From Desulfobacterales bacterium (GTDB lineage Bacteria; Desulfobacterota; Desulfobacteria; Desulfobacterales; JAUCGF01), in contig JAOZRC010000392.1 in the NCBI GenBank assembly GCA_029940345.1, forward strand, positions 1-5,649: DNA of 5,649 nucleotides. Direction: 5' to 3'. Numbering within the stretch: position 1 is the stretch's first letter; each line of letters begins with the position of its first letter. The notes below the pieces were generated by a model, which did no database searches, had not been told where the DNA came from, and saw only the letters and a program-made list of their open reading frames with translations. This document shows, one piece after another, positions 1 through 5,606 of this stretch. The translations under genes and the position numbers were made by a program.

Positions 1-13
1 CTACAAACATGCC

Positions 14-30
14 GCTCCCACGGAGCTTTT
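14..30 (+). terminator. Short terminator-like hairpin
   Basis: A 5-bp stem, GCTCC (14-18) and GGAGC (22-26), with a CAC loop is followed at once by TTTT (27-30). It could end a gene lying left of the window. The stem is short and the T tract has only four bases, so support is weak. Confidence 0.3.
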
Positions 31-72
31 GAGGAATATCACATTTTAATTGCACAGGTTCAATAATTTTTC

Positions 73-120
73 CGTTTCTGAAACGTGAAACATAAAATAT
101 GAAGTGTCAATTCACGTTTC
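73..120. promoter_or_regulatory. Inverted repeat and extra half-site in the leader, candidate operator
   Basis: Two perfect 10-base arms, GAAACGTGAA (80-89) and TTCACGTTTC (111-120), are separated by 21 bases. The left arm also forms a 13-base palindrome, CGTTTCTGAAACG (73-85), and TGAAAC is repeated at 79-84 and 86-91. Corresponding points of the two arms lie 31 bp apart, close to three DNA turns, which suits a regulator binding at two places or as a tetramer. An AT-rich TATATT (124-129) just downstream could be a -10 box, but no good -35 box sits 17 bases before it, as at an activator-dependent promoter. The arms could also pair in RNA as a 10-bp stem with a 21-base loop. The element seen is certain; its role as operator of the activator gene is inference. 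Confidence 0.5.
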
Positions 121-153
121 CTATATATTTTATCAGAAGGAGAATAGCGACGA

Positions 154-2214
154 ATGGATGAAGATAAAGTGATGGTGATATTCCAGCCTTCGGGACAACG
201 TGGAGAAGTGCCCAAAGGTGTGAACATCATTGAAGCCTCCCGCTTGTTGGGGGTGGATATTGAGGCGCTTTGCGGTGAGAAAAAAGTCTGCGGCAAGTGC
301 ATTGTACGTATTGAGGAGGGGCATTTCGAAAAGTACGGCATCACTTCTGCCGCAGACCATGTCAGCCCCTGGAATGAAGAGGAAGAGAAGTTTATCAATG
401 CTGAACGCCGAGCCAAAGGATTCAGGCTGGGATGTATGGCCGAATTACATGACGACGTTCTGATTTTTGTGCCCGAAGAATCCAGAGCCGGCAAGCAGGT
501 GGTCAGCAAAGCCGCCCGGGATATCCATATCGAACACAACCCGGCAGTGCGTTTATATTATGTGGAAGTGAATGCGCCAACATTTGAAGAGCCTCTCGGT
601 GATTTTGAAAGAATCTGCCGCGGACTGGAGCGGGAGTATGGTATCACAGATCTTACTATTGATATTTTTACCTTACGCCAGGTTCCGGAAGCATTGCGCG
701 ACGGTAATTGGGCTGTGACGGTAAGTGTCTGGAATGAAAAGGAAGTGATCCGCGTCAGGCCCGGCAAAGTTGAAAACGGTTATGGTCTGGCAATTGATGT
801 CGGCACAACCACTGTGGCAGGCTATTTTTGCAATCTGAACACAATGGAAGTGCTTGACACGGTTTCGATGATGAATCCGCAGTGCAAATATGGCGAAGAC
901 GTGATGGCGCGCATCACCTACCACATGACCACACCCGACGGTCTGAAACGGATGAGCGATGACATTATCGAGGGTGTCAACGAATTGATCGACAAAGCGA
1001 TCGCAGGCACTTATCCGCCGAAAAAAAAGAAGAAAAAGAAGAAAGGGGAAGAAGGCCCGGTCGAGTATGTTGAAGTTCCTGAAGAGGGCAAGACTTATTT
1101 GCGTTTGACCCGGGAGGATGTTGAGGACATCACCATCGGTTTTAACACCGCCATGCACCATATTTTCCTGTCATTGAATCCCGAATATGTCGGCCTGGCT
1201 CCTTTTCCGCCGGCGATCCATCACTCTATGGATATCAAAGCCCGCGATCTGAATATAAAGATCAATCCCTCTTCTTACCTGTTCGTGCTGCCAATCGAAG
1301 CCGGTTTTGTGGGTGCGGACAACGTGGGTGTATTGCTTGCCGAAGAACCCTATAAACATGATGAAAACCAATTGATCATCGATATCGGCACCAATGGCGA
1401 ACTGGTGCTGGGCAATCGGCATAAACTGATCTCCTCATCCTGCGCCACCGGACCGGCGCTGGAAGGCGCCCAACTGGCCTTTGGCATGCGGGCGGCTCCG
1501 GGAGCGATTGAACGCATTGAGATTGATCCGGAAACCAAAGATGTCAATTATAAGGTCATCGGCCGTGACACCTGGCGTAAATACTCTGAACCTGAAGAGA
1601 TGGGCGCCAAGGGAATCTGTGGCTCTGGAATTTTGGATGTACTTGCCGAACTGTATCGCTCCGGTGTGATCTTGAAAAGCGGTGTGTTTAACAAAAAAGC
1701 ATTAAAAGATCATCCGCGTTTCAGGAAAAACCCGGACACCAAACTGTTTGAGTTCATTCTGGCCTGGGCTGAAGAATCCAGCATCGATAAGGATATCGTG
1801 ATCACCCAAAAAGATGTGCGCCAAATTCAACTGGCCAAAGGGGCGCTGTATGCCGGTTGTAAGCTGATGGTCCAACGGATGGGTCTTGAAAAGGTGGATA
1901 CGGTTAAAATCGCCGGCGCTTTCGGCACGCATGTGGATAGGGAAAAAGCGTTGATCATGGGTCTGTTCCCGGATTGCAAAATCGAAATGATCCAGGGGGT
2001 TGGCAACGCGGCCGGTGACGGTTGCCGTGCAGCGCTGTTAAATGTAAAAAAACGCGTGGAAGCCAACTGGTGTTCACGCAATGTTGAGTATATTGAATTG
2101 ACGGTGGAAAAAAACTTCCAGCAGGAATTTATGGAAGCCATGCAGATGCCGCACATGACGGATAAATTCCCGCATCTCGATGGCATCGTTGCGGATGATG
2201 TTTTAAACCAATAG
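154..2214 (+). CDS. RACo-type reductive activator of corrinoid proteins (2Fe-2S ferredoxin plus ASKHA ATPase)
   Basis: This 686-residue cytoplasmic protein matches the RACo family (COG3894, DUF4445), which uses ATP and low-potential electrons to return corrinoid cofactor from Co(II) to the active Co(I) state. Residues 5-105 form a plant-type 2Fe-2S ferredoxin domain with ligands C40, C46, C49 and C94 (C-x5-C-x2-C). A linker domain covers about 125-205. The ATPase part shows a phosphate-1 loop AIDVGTTT (213-220), a phosphate-2 motif IIDIGTNGE (408-416), CATGPALEGA (430-439), GICGSG (487-492) and an adenosine-type motif KIAGAFGTHVD (585-595). Residues about 287-318 are an extra charged insertion beginning with eight lysines (290-297), which makes the protein longer than usual relatives. 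The start is supported by AAGGAG at 137-142, 11 bases upstream. It is the first gene of a methyl-transfer cluster; its corrinoid protein partner is not in the window. It lacks the C-terminal 4Fe-4S ferredoxin of archaeal RamA. Confidence 0.93.
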   Translation: MDEDKVMVIFQPSGQRGEVPKGVNIIEASRLLGVDIEALCGEKKVCGKCIVRIEEGHFEKYGITSAADHVSPWNEEEEKFINAERRAKGFRLGCMAELHDDVLIFVPEESRAGKQVVSKAARDIHIEHNPAVRLYYVEVNAPTFEEPLGDFERICRGLEREYGITDLTIDIFTLRQVPEALRDGNWAVTVSVWNEKEVIRVRPGKVENGYGLAIDVGTTTVAGYFCNLNTMEVLDTVSMMNPQCKYGEDVMARITYHMTTPDGLKRMSDDIIEGVNELIDKAIAGTYPPKKKKKKKKGEEGPVEYVEVPEEGKTYLRLTREDVEDITIGFNTAMHHIFLSLNPEYVGLAPFPPAIHHSMDIKARDLNIKINPSSYLFVLPIEAGFVGADNVGVLLAEEPYKHDENQLIIDIGTNGELVLGNRHKLISSSCATGPALEGAQLAFGMRAAPGAIERIEIDPETKDVNYKVIGRDTWRKYSEPEEMGAKGICGSGILDVLAELYRSGVILKSGVFNKKALKDHPRFRKNPDTKLFEFILAWAEESSIDKDIVITQKDVRQIQLAKGALYAGCKLMVQRMGLEKVDTVKIAGAFGTHVDREKALIMGLFPDCKIEMIQGVGNAAGDGCRAALLNVKKRVEANWCSRNVEYIELTVEKNFQQEFMEAMQMPHMTDKFPHLDGIVADDVLNQ

Positions 2215-2239
2215 CATCATATAAGTGTAATTTTTATTG

Positions 2240-2322
2240 GTAGGGTGGGTGAAGCGTAGCGTAACCCACCATCATCTGAGTTCGTAAATTCAGTGGGTTA
2301 CGCTGCGTTTCACCCACTCTAC
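2240..2322. repeat. Palindromic interspersed (REP/MITE-like) element
   Basis: Two 30-base arms (2240-2269 and 2293-2322) are inverted copies with 27 of 30 positions identical. The three differences become G-U pairs in RNA, so the transcript can fold into an uninterrupted 30-bp hairpin with a 23-base loop. The core (GTGGGTTACGCT and its complement) resembles the 'GTAGGGTGGG...GTAACCCAC' repeats scattered through many environmental bacterial genomes, mostly between genes. No transposase is encoded. It lies between the activator gene and the next gene and leaves that gene without a visible ribosome binding site. There is no T tract after the hairpin, so it is not a classical terminator, though it may pause polymerase or protect the upstream mRNA. 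Confidence 0.85.
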
Positions 2323-2341
2323 ATGTATGATATAAGCAGTT

Positions 2342-2707
2342 ATGGTCAAACAGCCCCAAACCCAGGAAACCATTGATGTCTGTACGACCGTAGACCCCGG
2401 TATTTGCGGATTTCCAATAACGATCCGCGCCCGCAAAGCCGACGCCCGAACGGTTTGGGTCGAAATCAGCGCAACCGGATGCGAACAAATTGAAAAACTT
2501 GCTCAACAATTTGATCAGATTTCCATGCAGGAGTTGTTTGCCCCCTTAACGCGTAATAAGGTGTATGTGGCAGCCCAGCGGTGCGGCTGCCATTCGTCCT
2601 GCATCATTCCGGCGGCTATTTTAAAAACGGCGGAAGCGGCCATGGAGATGGCGCTTCCCAAACAGGTTCGGATCAGGTTTGAAACATGCGACAAAACCGA
2701 AAAATGA
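2342..2707 (+). CDS. Small cysteine-rich protein, DUF6951-like
   Basis: A 121-residue soluble protein with no signal peptide or membrane segment. It resembles a small family of unknown function (I believe DUF6951) found near corrinoid methyltransferase and DUF2284 genes. Visible features are DPGICGF (19-24), a central ISATGC (42-47), a cysteine cluster C81-G-C83-x3-C87 followed by IIPAAILK (88-95), and ALPKQVRI (104-111) near the end. Seven cysteines in all (14, 22, 47, 81, 83, 87, 116) suggest metal or Fe-S binding, but this is not shown. ATG 2342 is the first start after an in-frame TAA at 2333 and has no recognisable Shine-Dalgarno sequence; the repeat just upstream may have displaced it. 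The 3' end overlaps the next gene by ATGA, so the two are probably translationally coupled. The family name is from memory. Confidence 0.75.
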   Translation: MVKQPQTQETIDVCTTVDPGICGFPITIRARKADARTVWVEISATGCEQIEKLAQQFDQISMQELFAPLTRNKVYVAAQRCGCHSSCIIPAAILKTAEAAMEMALPKQVRIRFETCDKTEK

Positions 2708-3312
2708 ACCAACGGATGCCAGGCGCCAAAGTGGTGCCTTTCAGAACCAAAGAAGGCATTTCTCAGCATCTGATTCGGCGGCTTCTTAAAAAAGGCGAAC
2801 ATTACGGTCTGAATCGAATCATTCCTTTTCCGACCACTAAAATAATCGTGGCCAACTGGGTTCGGCTTAAATGCCGTTATGGTTGCAGCCGATATAACAC
2901 CAGTTGGTGTTGTCCGCCGGCGACGCTGAAAACGGATCGGGTGCAAACGGTGTTAGATGAATATGAGACGGCCATTTTGTTGGTCGGCAGCACGGACCGC
3001 GCTGATTTTTATTTGAATAACAACCGTAAAAGGGCCAAACAGGTGCGTTGCTGGAAAGGTGTCGTTTCCCTGGAGCGTATGCTGTTTATCGAAGGATATT
3101 ACAAAGCCTTTGGCTTGGTGAGTGAATGTTGCGCGTTATGCAAAACATGCGTTTATCCGCATGCATGCAAATTTCCACAGGAAAAACGTCCTTCGGTCGA
3201 ATCATTTTCAATTGATATTTTCGGAACTTTAAAAACTTTGGGGCTTCAGACCAAAGTCGCCGGCGACCGCAAGGAAAGCTACAATTATTATGCGCTTATT
3301 TTGCTTGAGTGA
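2704..3312 (+). CDS. DUF2284 family putative metal-binding protein
   Basis: A predicted cytoplasmic protein of 202 residues from ATG 2704, or 208 from ATG 2686. I prefer 2704 because its ATG overlaps the previous gene's TGA as ATGA, a sign of translational coupling; neither start has a clear Shine-Dalgarno sequence. It carries the DUF2284 cysteine pattern: C57-RYG-C61 and WCCPPAT (C69, C70) in the first half, then C142, C143, C146, C149 and C155 in the second (numbered from 2704). The C-terminal YYALILLE is typical of the family's end. The nine cysteines suggest one or two Fe-S clusters or bound metal. The family is common in anaerobes and often lies beside corrinoid methyltransferase or radical-enzyme genes, but no biochemical role is established that I know of. 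A role in electron supply or cofactor care is conjecture. Confidence 0.85.
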   Translation: MNQRMPGAKVVPFRTKEGISQHLIRRLLKKGEHYGLNRIIPFPTTKIIVANWVRLKCRYGCSRYNTSWCCPPATLKTDRVQTVLDEYETAILLVGSTDRADFYLNNNRKRAKQVRCWKGVVSLERMLFIEGYYKAFGLVSECCALCKTCVYPHACKFPQEKRPSVESFSIDIFGTLKTLGLQTKVAGDRKESYNYYALILLE

Positions 3313-3577
3313 CGGGCGATTGGAAGGAAACGAGTATCCTATTCAAAAATTATGGTGTCGGGTGTCATGATGTTGCTGATGAACACTGAAACCAATACCA
3401 TTAAATTTGATTAAAATACTCAAACGATTTGAACTGTTCTCACACTATTTACGCTTCGATCACGACTTATCAAACAGGCTCTATGAGCCTTTGGAAAGGA
3501 GGTGAGCATACCGGCTGAATGAATGACACTTTTTAACATCTAACCATGCAAAACTTAAAAACAGAGGAGAATTTAAA
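3313..3577. other. Gap between DUF2284 and methyltransferase genes
   Basis: No convincing coding frame is found on either strand. The first part (about 3350-3450) is AT-rich and could hold a promoter for the methyltransferase gene, but I see no pair of -35 and -10 boxes with proper spacing. The last 100 bases hold a small stem-loop and an orphan Shine-Dalgarno sequence, listed separately. Confidence 0.6.
3476..3505 (+). promoter_or_regulatory. Stem-loop followed by an orphan strong Shine-Dalgarno sequence
   Basis: AGGCTC (3476-3481) and GAGCCT (3485-3490) form a perfect 6-bp stem with a TAT loop. Five bases on is AAAGGAGGTGA (3495-3505), an almost ideal complement to the 16S rRNA 3' end. It precedes only tiny frames: ATG 3519 (MNDTF then stop) and ATG 3523 (MTLFNI then stop). 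It is 72 bases before the methyltransferase start, which has its own ribosome binding site. It may mark a leader peptide or a remnant of a lost gene; neither is proven. Confidence 0.35.
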
Positions 3578-4612
3578 ATGGCCAAACAAATGCTAATTGA
3601 TGCCTATCGGGGCAAAAGGACTGCCAAAGCGCCTTGGGTTCCCTACGCCGGTGTGCATTGCGCTTTTTTGATCGATGAGCCGGCGGATAAAATGCTCAAA
3701 GATCCGGAACTGTTAGCCAAAGGCGTTGTCAATGCTGCCAAGAGATACAAAGCAGATGGCATTCCGCTGGTGTTCGACCTGTCAGTAGAGGCGAACTCAG
3801 TCGGTTGCGAATTGAAATGGTGGGAGGATAACGTGCCTTCGGTTCAGACCCATCCGTGTTCGTCTCAAACTCCCGCCCAGGCCGGACTGAAACTGCCCGA
3901 CAAGAATTCCGGGCGCTGGCCGGTACTCTATGAAGCGGCCAAAATTGCCAAACCCCAACTGGAAGATCAGGATTGTGCCCTTATGGGGCTTTTCTGCGGC
4001 CCTTTGACGCTGGCTTCCCATTTGGCGGGTGTGCGCATTTTTACCGATGTTTACAAAAACCCCGAATTTGCCCTGGAAATATGTGAATTCGCTGGTAAAA
4101 TCGGTGACCTGGCAGCCGGTTTTTACGCTGAGATGGGCTGTGATATCATTGCCATTGTTGATCCGGTGGCCTCCCAGATAAAATCCGAAACCTTTAAGAA
4201 ATTTGTCGCGCCCTATTGTCAGGATGCTATCAAAACAATTCATGCCGCGGATAAAACATCATCTTTCTTTATCTGTGGAGACTGCACCAAAGTGATGAAA
4301 GATGTCTGCACCCTGGGCACTCACGGATTTGCCGTCGACGAACAGCTGAATATGAATTTTATCCGTGATATGGCCAGAGAACATAATATCGGCTTTGGCG
4401 GCAACCTGAAATTGACGTTGGCGCTGAGTCTCGGACTGCTTTCACCGCGGGAGGACGCTATCGTGAGCTTGGCTGCCGGAGGACAGCATGGATACACCTT
4501 CGCACCCGGCTGAGATATGCCTTACGATGTTCCGGTGGAACATATGGATCAAGCGCTCGAAGCCCGTGACTGGTTTGAACAATATTACGCCAAGTATCCG
4601 GAATCTTGGTAA
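3578..4612 (+). CDS. Selenocysteine-containing UroD/MtaA-family cobalamin methyltransferase (TGA 4511 read as Sec)
   Basis: With the in-frame TGA read through, this encodes 344 residues, the usual length for MtaA/MtbA-type members of the UroD superfamily, which transfer methyl groups between a methyl-corrinoid protein and a thiol such as coenzyme M through a zinc site. Stopping at the TGA would give 311 residues and lose the last strand-helix of the TIM barrel. Family landmarks include FDLSVEANSVG (near 67-77), GLFCGPLTLAS (about 139-149), DIIAIVDPVAS (about 189-199), SFFICGDC (229-236), FAVDEQ (251-256), GFGGNL (near 270) and GYTFAPG-Sec-DMPYDVPVEH at the end. In relatives zinc is held by an HxC pair, an acidic residue and a late Cys. 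Here the His is F231, C233 is kept, E255 may be the acidic ligand, C236 is extra and the late Cys is Sec312. GAGGAGA at 3564-3570, 7 bases upstream, supports the start. The TAA at 4610-4612 is 8 bases before the next gene's Shine-Dalgarno sequence, suggesting co-transcription. Substrate and acceptor are unknown. A sequencing error or nonsense mutation is the alternative. Confidence 0.88.
4511..4543 (+). promoter_or_regulatory. Sec codon (TGA) and candidate bacterial SECIS hairpin
   Basis: TGA occupies 4511-4513. Thirteen bases later ATGTTCC (4527-4533) pairs perfectly with GGAACAT (4537-4543) around a GGT loop (4534-4536). The first loop G is 21 nt after the TGA, inside the range known for bacterial SECIS elements, which need a short upper stem and a G at the top of the loop for SelB binding. 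The GGU loop resembles that of the E. coli fdhF element. Extra lower pairs are possible (CC 4520-4521 with GG 4546-4547; GAT 4514-4516 with ATC 4548-4550) but interrupted. The hairpin codes for DVPVEH within the conserved C-terminus. Confidence 0.85.
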
Positions 4613-4636
4613 TATAGCATAAAGGAGGTTCGGGTT

Positions 4637-5038
4637 ATGGCAGAAAATATCAATATAGATGTATTGACTCTGGACAGTGTGCAGTGTGCAGCATGCGGCT
4701 ACATGATGGAATCGATTGCCGCGTTGCCATCCGATGTGCAGAAAATGATTACCTATAAAGAGTGGTCGATCAAGAACAAAGATGGTATCGGCAAGTTCAT
4801 GGAACTTAAGGGAAAAGTGCTGCCAACCATTTGCATCGAAAATGATCTGGTATTTGAAAGCATCATTCCGCAGTACGAGGAACTCATTGATGAAATGGCC
4901 GCCCGTGCGCCGTCGGAAGCTATGCGCACGCGCATTTTATCCCTGCGTGAAGTCGGCTTTGAGTTTGACAAGATTCAGGAGAATCTCGCCAAAGCAGGGG
5001 CCGGCATGGCGACACGAACAGATTCCAAAGTTCAATAA
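4637..5038 (+). CDS. Small thioredoxin-fold protein with CAAC motif
   Basis: A 133-residue cytoplasmic protein without a signal peptide. After a first strand (IDVLTL, 7-12) comes C17-A-A-C20 at the position of a thioredoxin/glutaredoxin active site. LPTICIEND (62-70) carries the likely cis-proline (P63) facing the active site and an extra cysteine (C66), and SIIPQYEEL (75-83) fits the closing strand and helix. Residues about 90-133 are a mostly helical, charged tail beyond a minimal thioredoxin fold. The start is firm: AAAGGAGG at 4621-4628, 8 bases upstream. The gene begins 24 bases after the Sec methyltransferase ends and precedes a strong terminator, so it is very probably the last gene of that transcript. 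Thiol-disulfide exchange is the expected chemistry; the partner is unknown. The adjacent Cys/Sec site is an attractive candidate, by inference from context. Binding of a small Fe-S cluster is another possibility. Confidence 0.82.
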   Translation: MAENINIDVLTLDSVQCAACGYMMESIAALPSDVQKMITYKEWSIKNKDGIGKFMELKGKVLPTICIENDLVFESIIPQYEELIDEMAARAPSEAMRTRILSLREVGFEFDKIQENLAKAGAGMATRTDSKVQ

Positions 5039-5069
5039 TCAGATTTTCACAACACCTGATTCGTAAACC

Positions 5070-5098
5070 GAGGCCCCGCTTAACGGGGCCTCTTTTTT
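5070..5098 (+). terminator. Strong intrinsic terminator
   Basis: GAGGCCCCG (5070-5078) and CGGGGCCTC (5084-5092) form a perfect GC-rich 9-bp stem with a CTTAA loop, followed by six T (5093-5098). It lies 31 bases after the thioredoxin-like gene and ends the methyl-transfer cluster. On the - strand the hairpin is not followed by a T tract, so it should work mainly in the + direction. Confidence 0.95.
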
Positions 5099-5188
5099 AA
5101 TCCCGCCGAAACTATAGGTGGCACACTGCCTGTCCTGATGAACGAAACCTGACTTACCGATTTTTACTGCTAAGATTAAAAAAACACT

Positions 5189-5332
5189 TCACAAACCATC
5201 AATTACGCGCCCTTCGCTTTTAGCAAAGCCTGTTCCATCAGGAGTTGGAATCTCATGCGCCTCTGATTTTGCGCACGATCCTATAACTATAATAAAAACT
5301 GACACTGACAGCCAAAATGATTTTAATTTCAT
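5189..5332 (-). CDS. Small predicted lipoprotein (47 residues)
   Basis: A short - strand frame from ATG (5332-5330) to TGA (5191-5189). It encodes a classical lipoprotein signal: MKLK, a hydrophobic stretch (about 6-18, including VSVFIIVIG) and a lipobox I-G-S-C with the lipidated cysteine at C20. The mature part would be only 28 residues, ending GRVIDGL. A ribosome binding site GGAG (complement of 5341-5344) is 8 bases upstream of the start, and a promoter-like pair lies before that. Signal, ribosome binding site and promoter together make this more than a chance frame. I recognise no family. It could be a complete small lipoprotein or the remnant of a longer one shortened by an early stop. 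It converges on the methyltransferase cluster and is not part of it. Confidence 0.6.
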   Translation of the reverse strand: MKLKSFWLSVSVFIIVIGSCAKSEAHEIPTPDGTGFAKSEGRVIDGL

Positions 5333-5363
5333 CTTTATCTCTCCTCTGTGTTTTATTCAGAAA

Positions 5364-5392
5364 AGAGTAGGTCATCTTGGCCACATTGTCAA
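5364..5392 (-). promoter_or_regulatory. Sigma-70-like promoter for the small lipoprotein
   Basis: On the - strand a perfect TTGACA (complement of 5387-5392) is followed after 17 bases by TACTCT (complement of 5364-5369), a moderate -10 box. Transcription would begin near 5357, about 25 bases before the lipoprotein ATG, leaving room for its ribosome binding site. Confidence 0.5.
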
Positions 5393-5466
5393 TCTGATTT
5401 GTTAAGATTCTATCAATTTTTATAACATCCTAATTATATAGTAAATATCACTGTTTGCTTTAATTG

Positions 5467-5482
5467 AAATAACATGTTATTT
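5467..5482. promoter_or_regulatory. Perfect 16-bp palindrome, candidate operator
   Basis: AAATAACATGTTATTT is identical to its own reverse complement, with no spacer. It lies in the AT-rich region between the leftward lipoprotein promoter and the right edge, where a dimeric regulator could act on either direction. AT-rich DNA gives some palindromes by chance, so the role is inference. Confidence 0.4.
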
Positions 5483-5606
5483 ATTAAGCGAATGTTAAGT
5501 CAATTATAGTATATTTGTTCCAAATAGAATTCAGGATAACCTAAAAAAAGAGTACTTTTATGAATCCCCATGCAAATTTTTGAAGCGCACATGAATTTTG
5601 TAAGAT

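Larger units (their letters stand above)
5333..5606. other. AT-rich intergenic region
   Basis: This stretch between the - strand lipoprotein start and a possible + strand gene start at the right edge has no convincing coding frame. It holds the lipoprotein ribosome binding site and promoter and a 16-bp palindrome. TATAGT at 5505-5510 could be a -10 box for a rightward promoter, but no matching -35 box is seen. Confidence 0.6.

Noticed and set aside
673..1161. Long - strand frames opposite the activator gene, including the 162-codon one
   Set aside because: They mirror the codon pattern of the strongly supported + strand gene, have no good ribosome binding site and resemble no family.
2240..2322. 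CRISPR repeat or intrinsic terminator at the palindrome
   Set aside because: There is a single unit with no spacer array, and no T tract after the hairpin. The sequence fits an interspersed palindromic repeat.
3310..3411. Second Sec candidate: TGA ending the DUF2284 gene, with 32 open codons after it to a TAA
   Set aside because: The protein already ends with the family's usual C-terminus (YYALILLE), the following residues resemble no family, and no hairpin with a G-loop lies at the right distance.
3429..3451. Promoter TTGAAC / TATTTA before the methyltransferase
   Set aside because: The two boxes are only 11 bases apart, too close for a sigma-70 promoter, and no sigma-54 GG/GC pair was found in this gap.
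3797..4243. 148-codon - strand frame opposite the methyltransferase
   Set aside because: It is a shadow of a well-supported gene; its translation shows no domain or motif.
4511..4513. Reading the methyltransferase as a finished 311-residue protein or as a pseudogene
   Set aside because: The 32 codons after the TGA continue the family's conserved C-terminus without a frame change and reach a stop next to a ribosome binding site. The lost residue is exactly the ligand Cys, and a SECIS-like hairpin is present. A point mutation would have to mimic all of this.
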